From the NCBI RefSeq assembly GCF_024666595.1, contig NZ_CP088296.1, positions 3,152,501 through 3,216,500 of the forward strand: a stretch of 64,000 bases of DNA. Reading direction: 5' to 3'. Shown in pieces: positions 15,258 to 24,381 of this stretch. Origin of the DNA: Sphingomonas sp. J315 (GTDB taxonomy: Bacteria > Pseudomonadota > Alphaproteobacteria > Sphingomonadales > Sphingomonadaceae). Below the pieces are notes generated by a model. The model had not been told where the DNA came from. It was given only the letters and a program-made list of their open reading frames with translations, and ran no database searches. The translations under genes were made by a program, and so were the position numbers. Every line of letters starts with the position of its first letter. Within the stretch, counting starts at the first letter, position 1.

Positions 15258-17363
15258 GTGTCGATTACCGAGATTCTGGGGGCTGCCGTATCGGGCATGA
15301 GCGCGGCGCAGGCCGGGCTCAAGACCGTGTCGACGAACATCGCGAACGTCGGCACCCCCGGTTATGCTCGGGAACGCGCGAACCAGTCCGCCGCCGTTCA
15401 CAATGGCGGAGTCAGCGGCGTGCTGGTCGGCGAACCGACCCGCATCGCCGACAAGTTCCTGGAAGCTGCAGTCTACCGCCGCGCGCAAGACCTTGGCATG
15501 TCCGAAGTCCAGGCCAATTATCTCGATCGGATGCAGGCGCTGCTCGGTTCGCCAAGTGGTGAATCGTCGCTGCCCACCCGGCTCGACGCGATCACCAGCG
15601 CGGCGATCGCGATGTCGGGCGCGCTGGGGGTCGAGCAGAATGCATCGGACTTCGTCGCCCGCGCGACCGACGCGATCGGCACAATCCAGCGGCTCGACAC
15701 CGATATCGCGACGCTTGCCGCCGATGCCGATGCCGAGATCGGTCTGACCGTCGAGCGGATCAATGCGCTGCTCAAGCAGGTCCATTCGCTCAATGACGCG
15801 GTCTCGCGGCTTGACGGCCTCGGCCGCAGCGCGGCGGGCACCGCCGATCAGCGCAACAACGCGGTGCAGGAACTCAGCAGCCTGATCGCGATCACCGTGC
15901 GCGAACAGCCCAATGGCCGGTTGATGATCGAGACCGCGGGCGGTGCGCCGTTGCTCGACACGCGGATGCGGTTGCTGTCCTATCCGACCTCCAAATCCGG
16001 GTCGGGTGCTGCGCTTGCTGAATATCCCGGCATCGACATCCGCTTTGCGACCGACGCGGGCGAGCCGGGTGCAGCGACCGGTGACCGCATCGAATCCTCG
16101 GCGGTGGGCGCAAAGCTTGGCGGCCTGCTCGACCTGCGCGACCGCGCGCTGCCGGGCTTTCGCGACCAGCTTGGAACCTTGTTCGGCGGCCTCGCCCGCG
16201 CGCTCAACGGCGCATCGAACGCGGCGAGTGCGGTTCCCGCGCCGTCGCGACTGGACGGGTCGACAACCGCGCTTGCGACCACCGACCGGCTCGGTTTCAC
16301 CGGCGCCACGATTTTCGCCATTACCGACTCAAGTGGTACGATCCTCGCGCGCACGCGCATCGACTTTGATGCGATGGGGCCGGGGGCTACTGTTGATGAT
16401 GCGCTTGCGGCGATCAATGCGGGGCTTGGAGGGACAGGCACGGCGAGCTTCGCCGACGGTCGCATGACAATCACTGCGGGTGCCACCGGACGCGGCGTTG
16501 TGGTCGCAGACGATCCGGCTGCGCCCAGCAACCGCGGCGGCGTTGGCTTCAGTCAGTATTTCGGTCTCAATGACATCGTCCAGACCGAGGGGGCGCTGCT
16601 CAGTCCCGCCGGATTTTCAAGCGGCGATCAGCACGGCTTCGACGCCGGCAGCACCTCCGACATCATGTTGCGCGATTCATCGGGTCGAGTGATCGCGCGG
16701 ACCACGATGACTGCGGCGGCTGGCGGAACGATGGGCGACCTCGTCACCCAGCTCAACGCCAGCGAGATCGGCAGCTTCGGCACCTTCTCGATTGATTCCG
16801 CAGGCCGCTTCCGCTTCGACCAGGCGGCTGGGGTCAGTGGAACGACGATCTCGATCCCCGCCGATTCCACCAGCCGCCACGGCACCGGCATCACCTTTAC
16901 TGCGCTGTCGGGTCTGACGGGTGGCGCGAACGGGCTGGCGCATGGTGAGATCAAGCCAGAGCTGCGCAACAGCCCTGGGCGCCTTCCCCTCGCTCTCTTC
17001 GACACTAGCGCGGTCGTGGGCGAGCGGGGACTGCTACCGACCGATACACGCGCCGCGCAATTCTATGTCGACAGCTTCGGCAAGGTGAACGACCTCGGCA
17101 AGGAGGGAAATGTCTCGCTGGAGCGCTACGCTTCGCTGATCTTGGGCGAGACGGGCACCAACGCGGCCAATGCGCAGACGCGGTACGAGGACGCTTCGGC
17201 GCGCAGCCAGGACGCGATCAATCGTCGCGACTCCTATTCGGGCGTCAACATCGACGAGGAACTCTCGCTGATGATCGTCCTGCAGAACAGCTATTCCGCC
17301 GCCGCGCGCGTCGTGCGCGTCGCGGACGAAATGTACCAGGCCCTGCTCGGGACCGTGAGATGA
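15258..17363 (+). CDS. flgK: Flagellar hook-associated protein 1, FlgK
   Basis: The 701-residue FlgK forms the first hook-filament junction ring. The N-terminus MSITEILGAAVSGMSAAQAG with TNIANVGTPGYARE and the C-terminus SGVNIDEELSLMIVLQNSYS are diagnostic. The middle holds repeated beta-rich domains, making it longer than enterobacterial FlgK but within the alphaproteobacterial range. The start is GTG after GGGGGGACT. It lies 25 bases after flgE and 11 before flgL. Confidence 0.95.
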   Translation: MSITEILGAAVSGMSAAQAGLKTVSTNIANVGTPGYARERANQSAAVHNGGVSGVLVGEPTRIADKFLEAAVYRRAQDLGMSEVQANYLDRMQALLGSPSGESSLPTRLDAITSAAIAMSGALGVEQNASDFVARATDAIGTIQRLDTDIATLAADADAEIGLTVERINALLKQVHSLNDAVSRLDGLGRSAAGTADQRNNAVQELSSLIAITVREQPNGRLMIETAGGAPLLDTRMRLLSYPTSKSGSGAALAEYPGIDIRFATDAGEPGAATGDRIESSAVGAKLGGLLDLRDRALPGFRDQLGTLFGGLARALNGASNAASAVPAPSRLDGSTTALATTDRLGFTGATIFAITDSSGTILARTRIDFDAMGPGATVDDALAAINAGLGGTGTASFADGRMTITAGATGRGVVVADDPAAPSNRGGVGFSQYFGLNDIVQTEGALLSPAGFSSGDQHGFDAGSTSDIMLRDSSGRVIARTTMTAAAGGTMGDLVTQLNASEIGSFGTFSIDSAGRFRFDQAAGVSGTTISIPADSTSRHGTGITFTALSGLTGGANGLAHGEIKPELRNSPGRLPLALFDTSAVVGERGLLPTDTRAAQFYVDSFGKVNDLGKEGNVSLERYASLILGETGTNAANAQTRYEDASARSQDAINRRDSYSGVNIDEELSLMIVLQNSYSAAARVVRVADEMYQALLGTVR

Positions 17364-17374
17364 GGATCGTATAG

Positions 17375-18276
17375 ATGCGCGTCGCCACTATTCCCCTGCA
17401 GCAGACCACTGCGATCTCGATTCAGCGCGCGCAGCAAAAGCTCGCGGTCACCCAGGCGCAGCTGTCGACTGGCAAGAAGGCACCCGACCTCGCCGCCCTG
17501 GGCAGCGAGGCCGTTCGCACCCTTTCTGCGCATACCTTGCTCGCCAAGCAGGAGGCGCATGCCGAAACCGCGACCCGGCTCGGCACCACGCTGACGCTGT
17601 ACGAAACCTCGATCACCGCGATCGAGAACGGATCGATGGACCTCGGCACGCGGCTCGCCACTGCGGTAGGCACCGGCGAATCCGCAGGTCTGGGCGAGGC
17701 AATTTCGGCAGCGTTCGACCAGTTTCGCGCGATGCTCAACACGACCGAGGGGGGCTGCCACTCTTTGGCGGCGGGATCGCCACCTCGCCGGTGACCGCGA
17801 CGACGATCGACCAACTCTCCGGGACCGCTGCGGCGGACCATTTCGACGATGGCGACGCGATTGCGCGTGCGCGTGTTGGCGACGGGCTCGACCTCAATTA
17901 CGGGATCACCGCGAGCGAGATCGGGCTCGCAATGACCGACATCTACCGCCAGCTGGTTGAGGCCGGTCCATATGGCGACCGCTTGACCGACGCGCAGAAG
18001 ACCGCGCTGACGAGTATCAAGGACCAGCTTGACGACGCCGTCACCGGTATCCGTACCGTGAATGCGGAGAATGGCCGCCGCCTCGCCCAGGCGGAGACGC
18101 TGGTGGATCGCTCCAACGAGCGCGCGCTGGTGCTTAAGGATATCATCAGCCGTAACGAAGACGCCGATCTCGCCCAGGTCGCGATGGACCTGGCGATGCA
18201 TAAGACGACGTTGGAGGCCAGCTACTCGGTCTTCACCCAGCTCAATGAGCTCAGCCTGCTCAACTATCTGCGGTGA
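17375..18276 (+). pseudogene. flgL: Hook-associated protein 3 FlgL, broken by one missing G
   Basis: FlgL forms the second hook-filament junction ring. The first 129 or so codons (start MRVATIPLQQTTAISIQRAQ; heptad-rich flagellin D0/D1 helices) are read from the ATG at 17375. The frame then runs into an early stop at 17794. From about 17755 the +2 frame continues the family sequence (GGGIATSPVTATT onward) to a typical C-terminus, LEASYSVFTQLNELSLLNYLR without its last residue noted here, stopping at 18276. Adding one G to the six-G tract at 17749-17754 restores one reading frame of 300 residues, the normal length. The gene is probably intact in the organism and the break is a homopolymer error; a true mutation would abolish filament assembly. 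Confidence 0.9.
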
Positions 18277-18344
18277 GGCGGCGCATGCGCGCCCCTTCGC
18301 CTTTCACTGACCCGCACTCAGAAAAAATAGAAAGTGCTACTCGC

Positions 18345-20279
18345 ATGAACGCCTTCACCAACCTCAAGATCGCCTACAAGATCGCCGCGCTGATGCTGAT
18401 GCTCGGCGCCGTGACGCTCGCGATTGCCATCAACGGCACCGTTTCGCTGAGCAAGGTCGACAAGGACTATTCGCACCTCGCCGGTACCGTGCTGCCCAAC
18501 AACACCGAACTCGCGCGCACCAACCAGGGCGTGATCGATATGGTCTATTCGGGTTATCAGCTGACCGCCTACCCGGCGCATAGTGCTGAGGCACGCGCGG
18601 CGGTGGAGCGCGAGAAAGAGGCGCACGTGACGGCGCGCAAGCGCCTTGAGGATATCGTCAAGGCAGAGCCCGACACCAAGGGGGCGATCGAGCCGGCGAT
18701 TCAGAAGCTGGATGAGCTCCACGCCCTTGTCGGTGAGTCGTTCAAGTTCGGCCTGGCCAACCGCAATGACGAGGCGCGCGCGGCGATGGTGCCCGCTGAT
18801 GCCAAGGCGAACGAGGTCCGCGCTGAACTGCGCAAAGTGACGATCGCTCGCGCCGAAGCTGCGACTGCCGAGACCGAGAATCTCTCCGCGACCACCGCCA
18901 CCACCATCACCACCATGCTGGTGATCGGCGTGCTCGGCGTGGTGTTCGCTGTCGGCATCGGCATCTTGGTCGCGCGCAAGACGATCATCGCGCCGCTGCT
19001 CGGCCTTGAAGGCACGATGCGCGCCCTCGCGGGCGGCAACAATAAGGTCGATGTTGCCGGCACCGATCGCATCGACGAAGTGGGCGGCATGGCCAAGGCC
19101 GTGCTCGTCTTCCGCGACGCCGCGCAGGAGCAGGAGCGCCTGACCGCCGCGAAGGCCGCCGCAGATGCAGAGCAGAAGATGGTGATCGATACCGTCTCCT
19201 CGCATCTTGAATCGCTGGCGCAGGGCGACTTGACCCGTCCGATCGACGCGCAGTTCAGCGGTGCCTATGTCGCGCTCAAGGACAATTTTAATGGCGCGCT
19301 GTCCTCGCTCAGCACGCTGATCCAGTCGGTCAAGGAAAGCGTCCGTTCGATCGGTGCCGGTTCGGGCGAGATCGAGGCGGCTTCAGAAGACCTGGCGCGC
19401 CGCACCGAAAGCGCTGCCGCTTCGCTCGAGGAAACCTCGGCCGCTGTCGCCCAGATCAACGATCGTCTGCGCAATGGTGCCGAATCCGCGACCCAGACCG
19501 TGGGTCGCGCCGATCAGGCGATGGTCACCGTCGGCACCGGTCGTGGCACCGCCGAGGAAGCGGTTGCCGCGATGGGCCGCGTCGCCGACAGCGCCAAGGG
19601 CATCGACAGCGTGATCGAAGGGCTCGACAAGATTGCCTTCCAGACCCGCGTCCTGGCGATGAACGCGGCGGTCGAGGCCGGCCGCGCCGGTGAGGCGGGC
19701 CGTGGCTTTGCGGTCGTCGCCGACTTGGTCGGTCAGCTCGCGATGCGCTCGGAAGAAGAGGCCAAGCGCGCCCGCGAACAGCTGACCACCACCCAGAACG
19801 ATGTCGAACTCGCGGTCGGTGCGGTCGAGCGCGTCGATGGCGCGCTTGTCGGCATCTCGTCCGACGTGTCGGCGGTGCATGAGCTCCTGAGCGCGATGGC
19901 GCAGGACAACCAGGCCCAGGCCGCGGCGGTCCAGCAGATCGCGTCGGCAATCGGCACCATGGATGAATCGACGCAGCAGAACGCGGCGATGGTCGAACAG
20001 ACCTCGGCCGCCGCGCGCAGCCTGAACTCCGAAGTCCGCGTGCTCGGCGAACGTGCCGACAGCTTCCGCACCGTCGGCGGTGCTGCGCCAGCCGCGCCGG
20101 TCCGCGTCGCAAAGCCGGTCTCCAAGGCCCCGGTAAAGGCCGCCGCGCCCGCACCGAAGATCGAGGTCAAGGCTGTGCCCCAGCCCAGCGAGCGCGTCTA
20201 TCAGTCGCCGATCAAGCCACTCCCGGCCGCTGCGGTCGCGTCGCTGGTGCGCCGCAACGACGACTGGGATGAATTCTGA
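18345..20279 (+). CDS. Transmembrane methyl-accepting chemotaxis protein with CheR-docking tail
   Basis: The 644-residue receptor has a membrane helix at about 12-32, a periplasmic four-helix-type sensor of about 155 residues, and a second helix at about 190-212 (MLVIGVLGVVFAVGIGILVA). HAMP and HAMP-like segments reach to about 310. The MCP signalling domain has the tip FQTRVLAMNAAVEAGRAGEA. The C-terminus ends DDWDEF, fitting the xWxxF pentapeptide that recruits CheR in high-abundance receptors. The ATG at 18345 begins MNAFTNLKIAYKIAAL; no strong ribosome site is visible. It follows flgL and is closed by a terminator. The ligand is unknown. Confidence 0.92.
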   Translation: MNAFTNLKIAYKIAALMLMLGAVTLAIAINGTVSLSKVDKDYSHLAGTVLPNNTELARTNQGVIDMVYSGYQLTAYPAHSAEARAAVEREKEAHVTARKRLEDIVKAEPDTKGAIEPAIQKLDELHALVGESFKFGLANRNDEARAAMVPADAKANEVRAELRKVTIARAEAATAETENLSATTATTITTMLVIGVLGVVFAVGIGILVARKTIIAPLLGLEGTMRALAGGNNKVDVAGTDRIDEVGGMAKAVLVFRDAAQEQERLTAAKAAADAEQKMVIDTVSSHLESLAQGDLTRPIDAQFSGAYVALKDNFNGALSSLSTLIQSVKESVRSIGAGSGEIEAASEDLARRTESAAASLEETSAAVAQINDRLRNGAESATQTVGRADQAMVTVGTGRGTAEEAVAAMGRVADSAKGIDSVIEGLDKIAFQTRVLAMNAAVEAGRAGEAGRGFAVVADLVGQLAMRSEEEAKRAREQLTTTQNDVELAVGAVERVDGALVGISSDVSAVHELLSAMAQDNQAQAAAVQQIASAIGTMDESTQQNAAMVEQTSAAARSLNSEVRVLGERADSFRTVGGAAPAAPVRVAKPVSKAPVKAAAPAPKIEVKAVPQPSERVYQSPIKPLPAAAVASLVRRNDDWDEF

Positions 20280-20336
20280 TCCGCGAACGCTGATCCCCGA
20301 GCCGACCGGTCGCTTCCTCCCGGACGGTTTGACCTC

Positions 20337-20372
20337 GCGGCGGTGCCCTGTGGGCGCCGCCGCTTTTCTTTG
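20337..20372 (+). terminator. Rho-independent terminator after the chemoreceptor gene
   Basis: An 11-pair stem, GCGGCGGTGCC with GGCGCCGCCGC (one G-T pair), closes a CTGTG loop and is followed by TTTTCTTTGT. It lies 58 bases after the receptor stop. Confidence 0.85.
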
Positions 20373-20387
20373 TGTGGTGATGGAATT

Positions 20388-20462
20388 CCTCCCCTGCGCA
20401 GCAGGGGAGGGGGACCGCTCGCGCAGCGAGTGGTGGAGGGGCGGCCGCGCAGACGGCCGTGA
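20388..20462. repeat. Cluster of three palindromes, REP-like intergenic element
   Basis: Three hairpins follow each other: CCTCCCCTGC with GCAGGGGAGG (perfect ten-base arms), CCGCTCGC with GCGAGTGG, and GGCCG with CGGCC. The CTCCCC...GGGGAGG type recurs at other gene ends in this window (38854, 41211, 43275, 59501). Confidence 0.65.
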
Positions 20463-20556
20463 GCGACCTCGCTAAAATTCCGCCGCTTGCCGCGGCCGCC
20501 CTTACCCTCAGCTAGGCTGATACCTCCCTGTGGGGCAGGGCGGAATTACAGGAAGC

Positions 20557-22302
20557 TTACCCGCGCGCGAGCAGCAGCAGGTCGCCGTCGGCGGTGGTCT
20601 CGGACACGCCGGCCATCGCTGCATCAAGTGCGGCGGGGTTGGCCGCGCCGTTCGGCGAGGCAAGCGCCCCCAGCGCCTCGCCGGCCTTTGTCCCCTTCAA
20701 CGCGGGGAGGTATCGCTGGCGCAACGCGGCGAGGCCCGGCTCGTCGCCCAGCATCACCAGCGCAACCGCCTGACGCAGCACCGCGCCCTTTCGTGCCGGG
20801 GCAATGACATCGCGATTGGCCTCGACGAACCGCTTCCAGTCGCGCGCCTGCCACAGCATTTCGGCGCGAAGGTCCGCAGCTCCGTCGACATGGTCGAGCA
20901 TCGCCAGCGCATCTTCGCGTCGGCCCATGCGCCAGGTCGCGATGACCTGCATGCGCCGCCGATCCTGTGCGATCGGTGCGGGATAATCCGGCCCGTCGCT
21001 GCGGCGCAGGATTGCCAGCACCTGATCGGGCTTGTCGGCAAGCAGCAGCAGTCGGGCGATGCGCACCGACAGCGGCCCCTTGGCGATGTCGATCGCGCGG
21101 TTCTGCATCTGGTGCTGCAGCAATTCGGCGGCTCGGACGTGGAGCCCGGCGGCGGACAGCCGGTCGGCAAGGTTGCTGACCAGCAGGTCGCCCGGCGCTC
21201 CCGTCGGTGACAGGTCGCGATACTCCCAGAACAGCCCGGCCGATTGCGCGATCGGGCGCTTGGCGTCGTTGACCAGCGCCAGCAGTCCGGCCTGAATCCG
21301 CGTCAGCGTCGGACCGGTCTGTGCGCCGAGGTCGAAATGACGGAACAAGGTGGCCGATGCGACCAGCGCCATCACCGGGTCATGCGCGCGCTCGGCAATC
21401 TGCCATTTCAGCTCAAGCGCCGTGCGCTCGACCTCGCCACCGCGCCAGCGAAAGGTAAGCGTGTCCAGCCGCTTGGCTGCCGCAGCGGGCTTCAGAGCTC
21501 CGCGCTCAAACCCGTCGCGGATCAGCGTCAGTTCGGCGGCGGCCCGCTCGGCGGCGGTTCCCGACAACATCACCCGTTCAAGCCGCAGCTTGCCCGCATC
21601 CTGCTGCCCAGTCGCGATCAACGCGATCCCGCGCTGCAAGTTGGCGGCGGAATGCTGGTCGGGAAGCGCAGCCAGAAATTTCAACGCGCGGCCATGGTGC
21701 CCCGCCCGGTTCAGGCCGGTCGCTGTGTCGAGCAGGAACGCTGCGCGCTCCGCCCCGCGATGCGCCAGAATACCCGGCACCGCACATTTCAGCAGTGCGC
21801 TGCCCGCCGCACCGTCGATCGCCGCACCGGCGCGGATTCGCCAGGCACAGGCTTCAGGATCGGCCATCAGTTCGGGCGCGTTGAACCAGGTCAGCGCAGC
21901 GTTGCCGCGCGCGGCCATGACGTTCGCCTTGCCGATCGCGAGACGCCAGGCAGGGACCATGTCGAGCGCATTATCGTCGCGCTGCATCGTTTCCAGGACG
22001 CCGAGCGCTTCCGCGCCGCGCCGCTCCGAAAGCAGTGCCGTGGCCAGTTTCCAGCGCGCGGCCTGCCGCGTCTTGGCCGTGCTGCGCGCGATGATCGACC
22101 AGGCGAGCGGGACATCGACTGCGGGATGTGCGCCCGGCGCAGCACGCGGCATCTCGGCGAGCTGTGCGGCGAAGGGTGGCGGTTTGGCGACCGCGCCGGT
22201 CGGCGCGGCGGGTGCGCTTGTCCGGCCATCGCCGGCCGCCACCGCGGCACTGGCGGTTCCGGCGAGCAGAAGCGTGGCGAGCAGACGCGCGGAACGGGTC
22301 AT
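20557..22302 (-). CDS. Secreted TPR-like repeat protein of the flagellar region, function unknown
   Basis: The 581-residue product starts with a signal peptide (MTRSARLLATLLLAGTASAA). The rest is almost entirely helical, with Ala/Leu-rich repeats reminiscent of tetratricopeptide units (RWKLATALLSERRGAEALGV; LLVSNLADRLSAAGLHVRAA). It is probably a periplasmic scaffold. I start it at the ATG at 22302, which overlaps the stop of the small membrane-protein gene (ATGA); a start at 22320 would put MAAAAP before the signal peptide. I do not recognise a named family. Its place between chemoreceptor and flagellar operons suggests a role in flagellar assembly or the envelope, which is unproven. Confidence 0.65.
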   Translation of the reverse strand: MTRSARLLATLLLAGTASAAVAAGDGRTSAPAAPTGAVAKPPPFAAQLAEMPRAAPGAHPAVDVPLAWSIIARSTAKTRQAARWKLATALLSERRGAEALGVLETMQRDDNALDMVPAWRLAIGKANVMAARGNAALTWFNAPELMADPEACAWRIRAGAAIDGAAGSALLKCAVPGILAHRGAERAAFLLDTATGLNRAGHHGRALKFLAALPDQHSAANLQRGIALIATGQQDAGKLRLERVMLSGTAAERAAAELTLIRDGFERGALKPAAAAKRLDTLTFRWRGGEVERTALELKWQIAERAHDPVMALVASATLFRHFDLGAQTGPTLTRIQAGLLALVNDAKRPIAQSAGLFWEYRDLSPTGAPGDLLVSNLADRLSAAGLHVRAAELLQHQMQNRAIDIAKGPLSVRIARLLLLADKPDQVLAILRRSDGPDYPAPIAQDRRRMQVIATWRMGRREDALAMLDHVDGAADLRAEMLWQARDWKRFVEANRDVIAPARKGAVLRQAVALVMLGDEPGLAALRQRYLPALKGTKAGEALGALASPNGAANPAALDAAMAGVSETTADGDLLLLARG

Positions 22303-22544
22303 GGGCGCAGCAGCAGCCATGCCTGCACCGCGCCGCCGATCAGCGCGGCGGAAAGAAAGAGGATGGCGATCATTGTCCGCCCGATCCCTTGGTTCGCCCC
22401 TGCCGTGCGCGCGCGACCAGGGCGACGCGGCGCGGGACCAGCGGCAAAGCCGCCGTTGAGCGGTCCTCCCGCCGGACTGCGGCCGCGATCCGCTGGGTTA
22501 CCGGCGACGACGCGCACCCGCGCTGGTTTTTGATCGTAGCTCAT
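22299..22544 (-). CDS. Small protein with one C-terminal membrane helix, function unknown
   Basis: An 81-residue basic, Pro/Gly/Arg-rich protein that ends in one hydrophobic helix (MIAILFLSAALIGGAVQAWL). It is translationally coupled (ATGA) to the secreted repeat protein, which argues that it is real. The N-terminus is low-complexity, and I recognise no family. A TATAAT on the minus strand about 45 bases upstream is a candidate -10 element, in a 13-base motif shared with the fliL/flgF divergent promoter. Confidence 0.5.
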   Translation of the reverse strand: MSYDQKPARVRVVAGNPADRGRSPAGGPLNGGFAAGPAPRRPGRARTAGANQGIGRTMIAILFLSAALIGGAVQAWLLLRP

Positions 22545-22583
22545 TCAATTCCCAACGGGGGCAAGTCCCAACACGGGGTTTTG

Positions 22584-22596
22584 CCTCTATTATAGG
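22584..22596. promoter_or_regulatory. CCTCTATTATAGG element in a divergent promoter
   Basis: This 13-base near-palindrome lies between divergent starts at 22544 (minus) and 22646 (plus). The same motif with the central base changed occurs in reverse orientation at 26335-26347, between fliL and flgF. On the minus strand it includes TATAAT. It is either a shared core promoter or a regulator site. Confidence 0.5.
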
Positions 22597-22645
22597 AGGG
22601 CGAGGCCATGTGCGGTCCGCGCCACCTGCCTTTGACGGAGATCCC

Positions 22646-23056
22646 ATGCGCCGATCCGCTGCCCGACTCACCGCCGCCGCCGCCCTGCTGGCCGTGGCTG
22701 CGCCTGCAGGGGCCGCTGGCGGGGGCAGTGGTGATTCCTCGGTGGTTCCACTGGGCAAGTTCCGGGTGCCGATCATCGACGCCGGACGCCTGGACGGGAA
22801 TCTCGAACTCGACCTCGCGATCACGCCAGCCGAGGGCGCCGATCCGGCCCAACTCGGCAGCGCCCAACCGGCACTACGCGCGGCGATGTTGTCGGCATTG
22901 CTGGATTTTGCGCAGCTGCGCGCGTCACCCCGTGTCGCAGTCGACGCCGAGGCGCTGGCCCAGGCATTGAACACAGCTGCTCACGCCGCCGACCCCCATG
23001 CCGGAAACGTCCTTATCCTGGAAGTACGGACCAGTACGGCCCCAAGCGCTCCCTAA
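22646..23056 (+). CDS. Small secreted protein of the flagellar region, function unknown
   Basis: A 136-residue product with a signal peptide (MRRSAARLTAAAALLAVAAP) and a mature domain of about 100 residues. The pattern VPIIDAGRLDGNLELDLAIT, a helix ALRAAMLSALLDFAQLRASP, VDAEALAQALN, and a final strand NVLILEVRTS loosely recalls the periplasmic domain of FliL-like proteins, but I cannot assign a family. I chose the ATG at 22646 after GGAG; the in-frame ATG at 22610 lacks a site. It converges with the GAF-domain gene, overlapping its stop by four bases. Confidence 0.6.
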   Translation: MRRSAARLTAAAALLAVAAPAGAAGGGSGDSSVVPLGKFRVPIIDAGRLDGNLELDLAITPAEGADPAQLGSAQPALRAAMLSALLDFAQLRASPRVAVDAEALAQALNTAAHAADPHAGNVLILEVRTSTAPSAP

Positions 23057-23703
23057 CTCTCCCGGACACCGGTCAGCGGCAATATATCGCGCATCAATCG
23101 GTCGATCGCGGTAACCAGCCCGTCGTCGCCGTCCCGGGTAGCGCGTCGGATCAGCGCCTCCAGTCCTTCGACGGTCGTGCGACCGACGCGGCGCATATGG
23201 TGCGGTGCAGCCGCCTCATCCAGGATCCGCAACGCCGTGCGCTCAAGGCGCGGGATCGCATGATCGGCAAAGTCACGTCGCACGCGGCGATCCGCGACGA
23301 ACAATGTGCCGAGCTTCGCGCCCTGCACCCCACAGAGGGGAACGGCGGCATAAGCACGAAGCGCGAGCGGTCCGGCAACGAAGCGATTGTGCGCGAATTG
23401 TGGATTGGCGGGCAGGTCGGGCTCGGCCATCGGGACCAGCGTTTCGACCACCTCGACACATAGCGAGTCCGCAAGCGGGACGGCGTCGAGTTCGATGCCG
23501 CGAAGAACCGGAAGCCAGCAATAGCCACGGTCGATCAGGCTGACGCCACCAATCGGCGCGTCCAGCGCTTCGGTCAGTTCTTCCAGCAGTTCCGCAAATT
23601 GCGGTGATTCCCGCAGCGCGAGCAATCCCGATGCGAACAGCGCAGCGCGGCGCAGCGCATCTTCGCTCGACAAGGGGACGTCGTCCGCGTCGGGGACCGT
23701 CAC
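23053..23703 (-). CDS. GAF-domain protein
   Basis: A 216-residue soluble protein with one GAF domain over about residues 20-160. Recognisable parts are FAELLEELTEALDAPIGGVS, LIDRGYCWLPVLRGIELDAV, SLCVEVVETL, RFVAGPLALRAYAAVPLCG and LGTLFVADRR. A helical tail follows (TVEGLEALIRRATRDGDDGL). There is no output domain. GAF domains bind small molecules or cofactors, and stand-alone ones usually act through partners. The GTG start follows GGAGAATGCA. The region separates fliL-fliM-type genes from chemotaxis-type genes, so a regulatory role in motility is possible but not shown. Confidence 0.8.
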   Translation of the reverse strand: MTVPDADDVPLSSEDALRRAALFASGLLALRESPQFAELLEELTEALDAPIGGVSLIDRGYCWLPVLRGIELDAVPLADSLCVEVVETLVPMAEPDLPANPQFAHNRFVAGPLALRAYAAVPLCGVQGAKLGTLFVADRRVRRDFADHAIPRLERTALRILDEAAAPHHMRRVGRTTVEGLEALIRRATRDGDDGLVTAIDRLMRDILPLTGVRES

Positions 23704-23796
23704 TGCATTCTCCGCTCAAGAACCCCGCTTGTTGCAGATTGGTCTTCGCGGAGCGGGTCTGTCAGTATTGTAGAACTACAGTAGGCTGTCCCGATA

Positions 23797-24381
23797 TCAT
23801 CTTGCGGCGGGTCGCGTGCCCCGGGCCGGGGCCGCTGCGGCACCTTTTGCCTGTTGCGATCCGCCTCTGGCCAGCGCCATTCCCAGCGCGGCGGCGGCTT
23901 CGGGCGACATCGCCTGCATCATCAGCGCGGCGTTGCGGTCGCGCATCCGCTGCGCCACCTGGAACTGGACGTCGGGGCTCAGCTTCTCGAACACCGGCGC
24001 GGCCTTGGCCGGCTTCATCGACTGGAAGATGCGGGCGAGGTCGCTGTAGCGCTTTTCCTCGGCGGGTGGCTGGCCAGCTGGCGCACCCGGGGCGGGCGCG
24101 CCCGCTGCCGGTTTGCCTTCCGCTGCAGCCTTGGCTTCCGCCTCTGCCTGCTGGCGCTTCAGCCGCAGCCGCGCCGCCTTCAGCGCCTGTTCGCGCAGGT
24201 CCAGCGCGCGGCGGCGTTCTGCCTCCTTGCGCTGGGCGTCGTTCAGTTCGCCTTCGATCTGGCTGCCCAGCCGGGTCTTGGGGACGGCGGACTCACCGAC
24301 CGTGACCGCTGCATCAACGCCGTTTGCCACCGCGCCAAGCGTGGCGGCGGCGGCGGTGAGAAGCAGGAAGGGGACGCGCAT
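23797..24381 (-). CDS. MotE-like flagellar protein (MgtE N-domain type)
   Basis: The 194-residue protein has a signal peptide or N-terminal anchor ([20 protein letters not shown]). A charged coiled coil follows at about residues 45-90 ([20 protein letters not shown]). After an Ala/Pro linker comes an MgtE N-domain-like helical repeat at about 115-170 ([40 protein letters not shown]). This is the plan of MotE, a periplasmic chaperone for the motility protein MotC in rhizobia. It is the last gene of the fliL-fliM-DUF6468 run and abuts the previous stop. The actual partner here is unknown, since no motC or motB is in view. Confidence 0.8.
   Translation of the reverse strand: MRVPFLLLTAAAATLGAVANGVDAAVTVGESAVPKTRLGSQIEGELNDAQRKEAERRRALDLREQALKAARLRLKRQQAEAEAKAAAEGKPAAGAPAPGAPAGQPPAEEKRYSDLARIFQSMKPAKAAPVFEKLSPDVQFQVAQRMRDRNAALMMQAMSPEAAAALGMALARGGSQQAKGAAAAPARGTRPAAR

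Noticed and set aside
17749..17754. Programmed ribosomal frameshifting in flgL
   Set aside because: No slippery heptamer or downstream structure was evident, and similar G-tract indels break four other genes in the window, so a sequence error is more likely.
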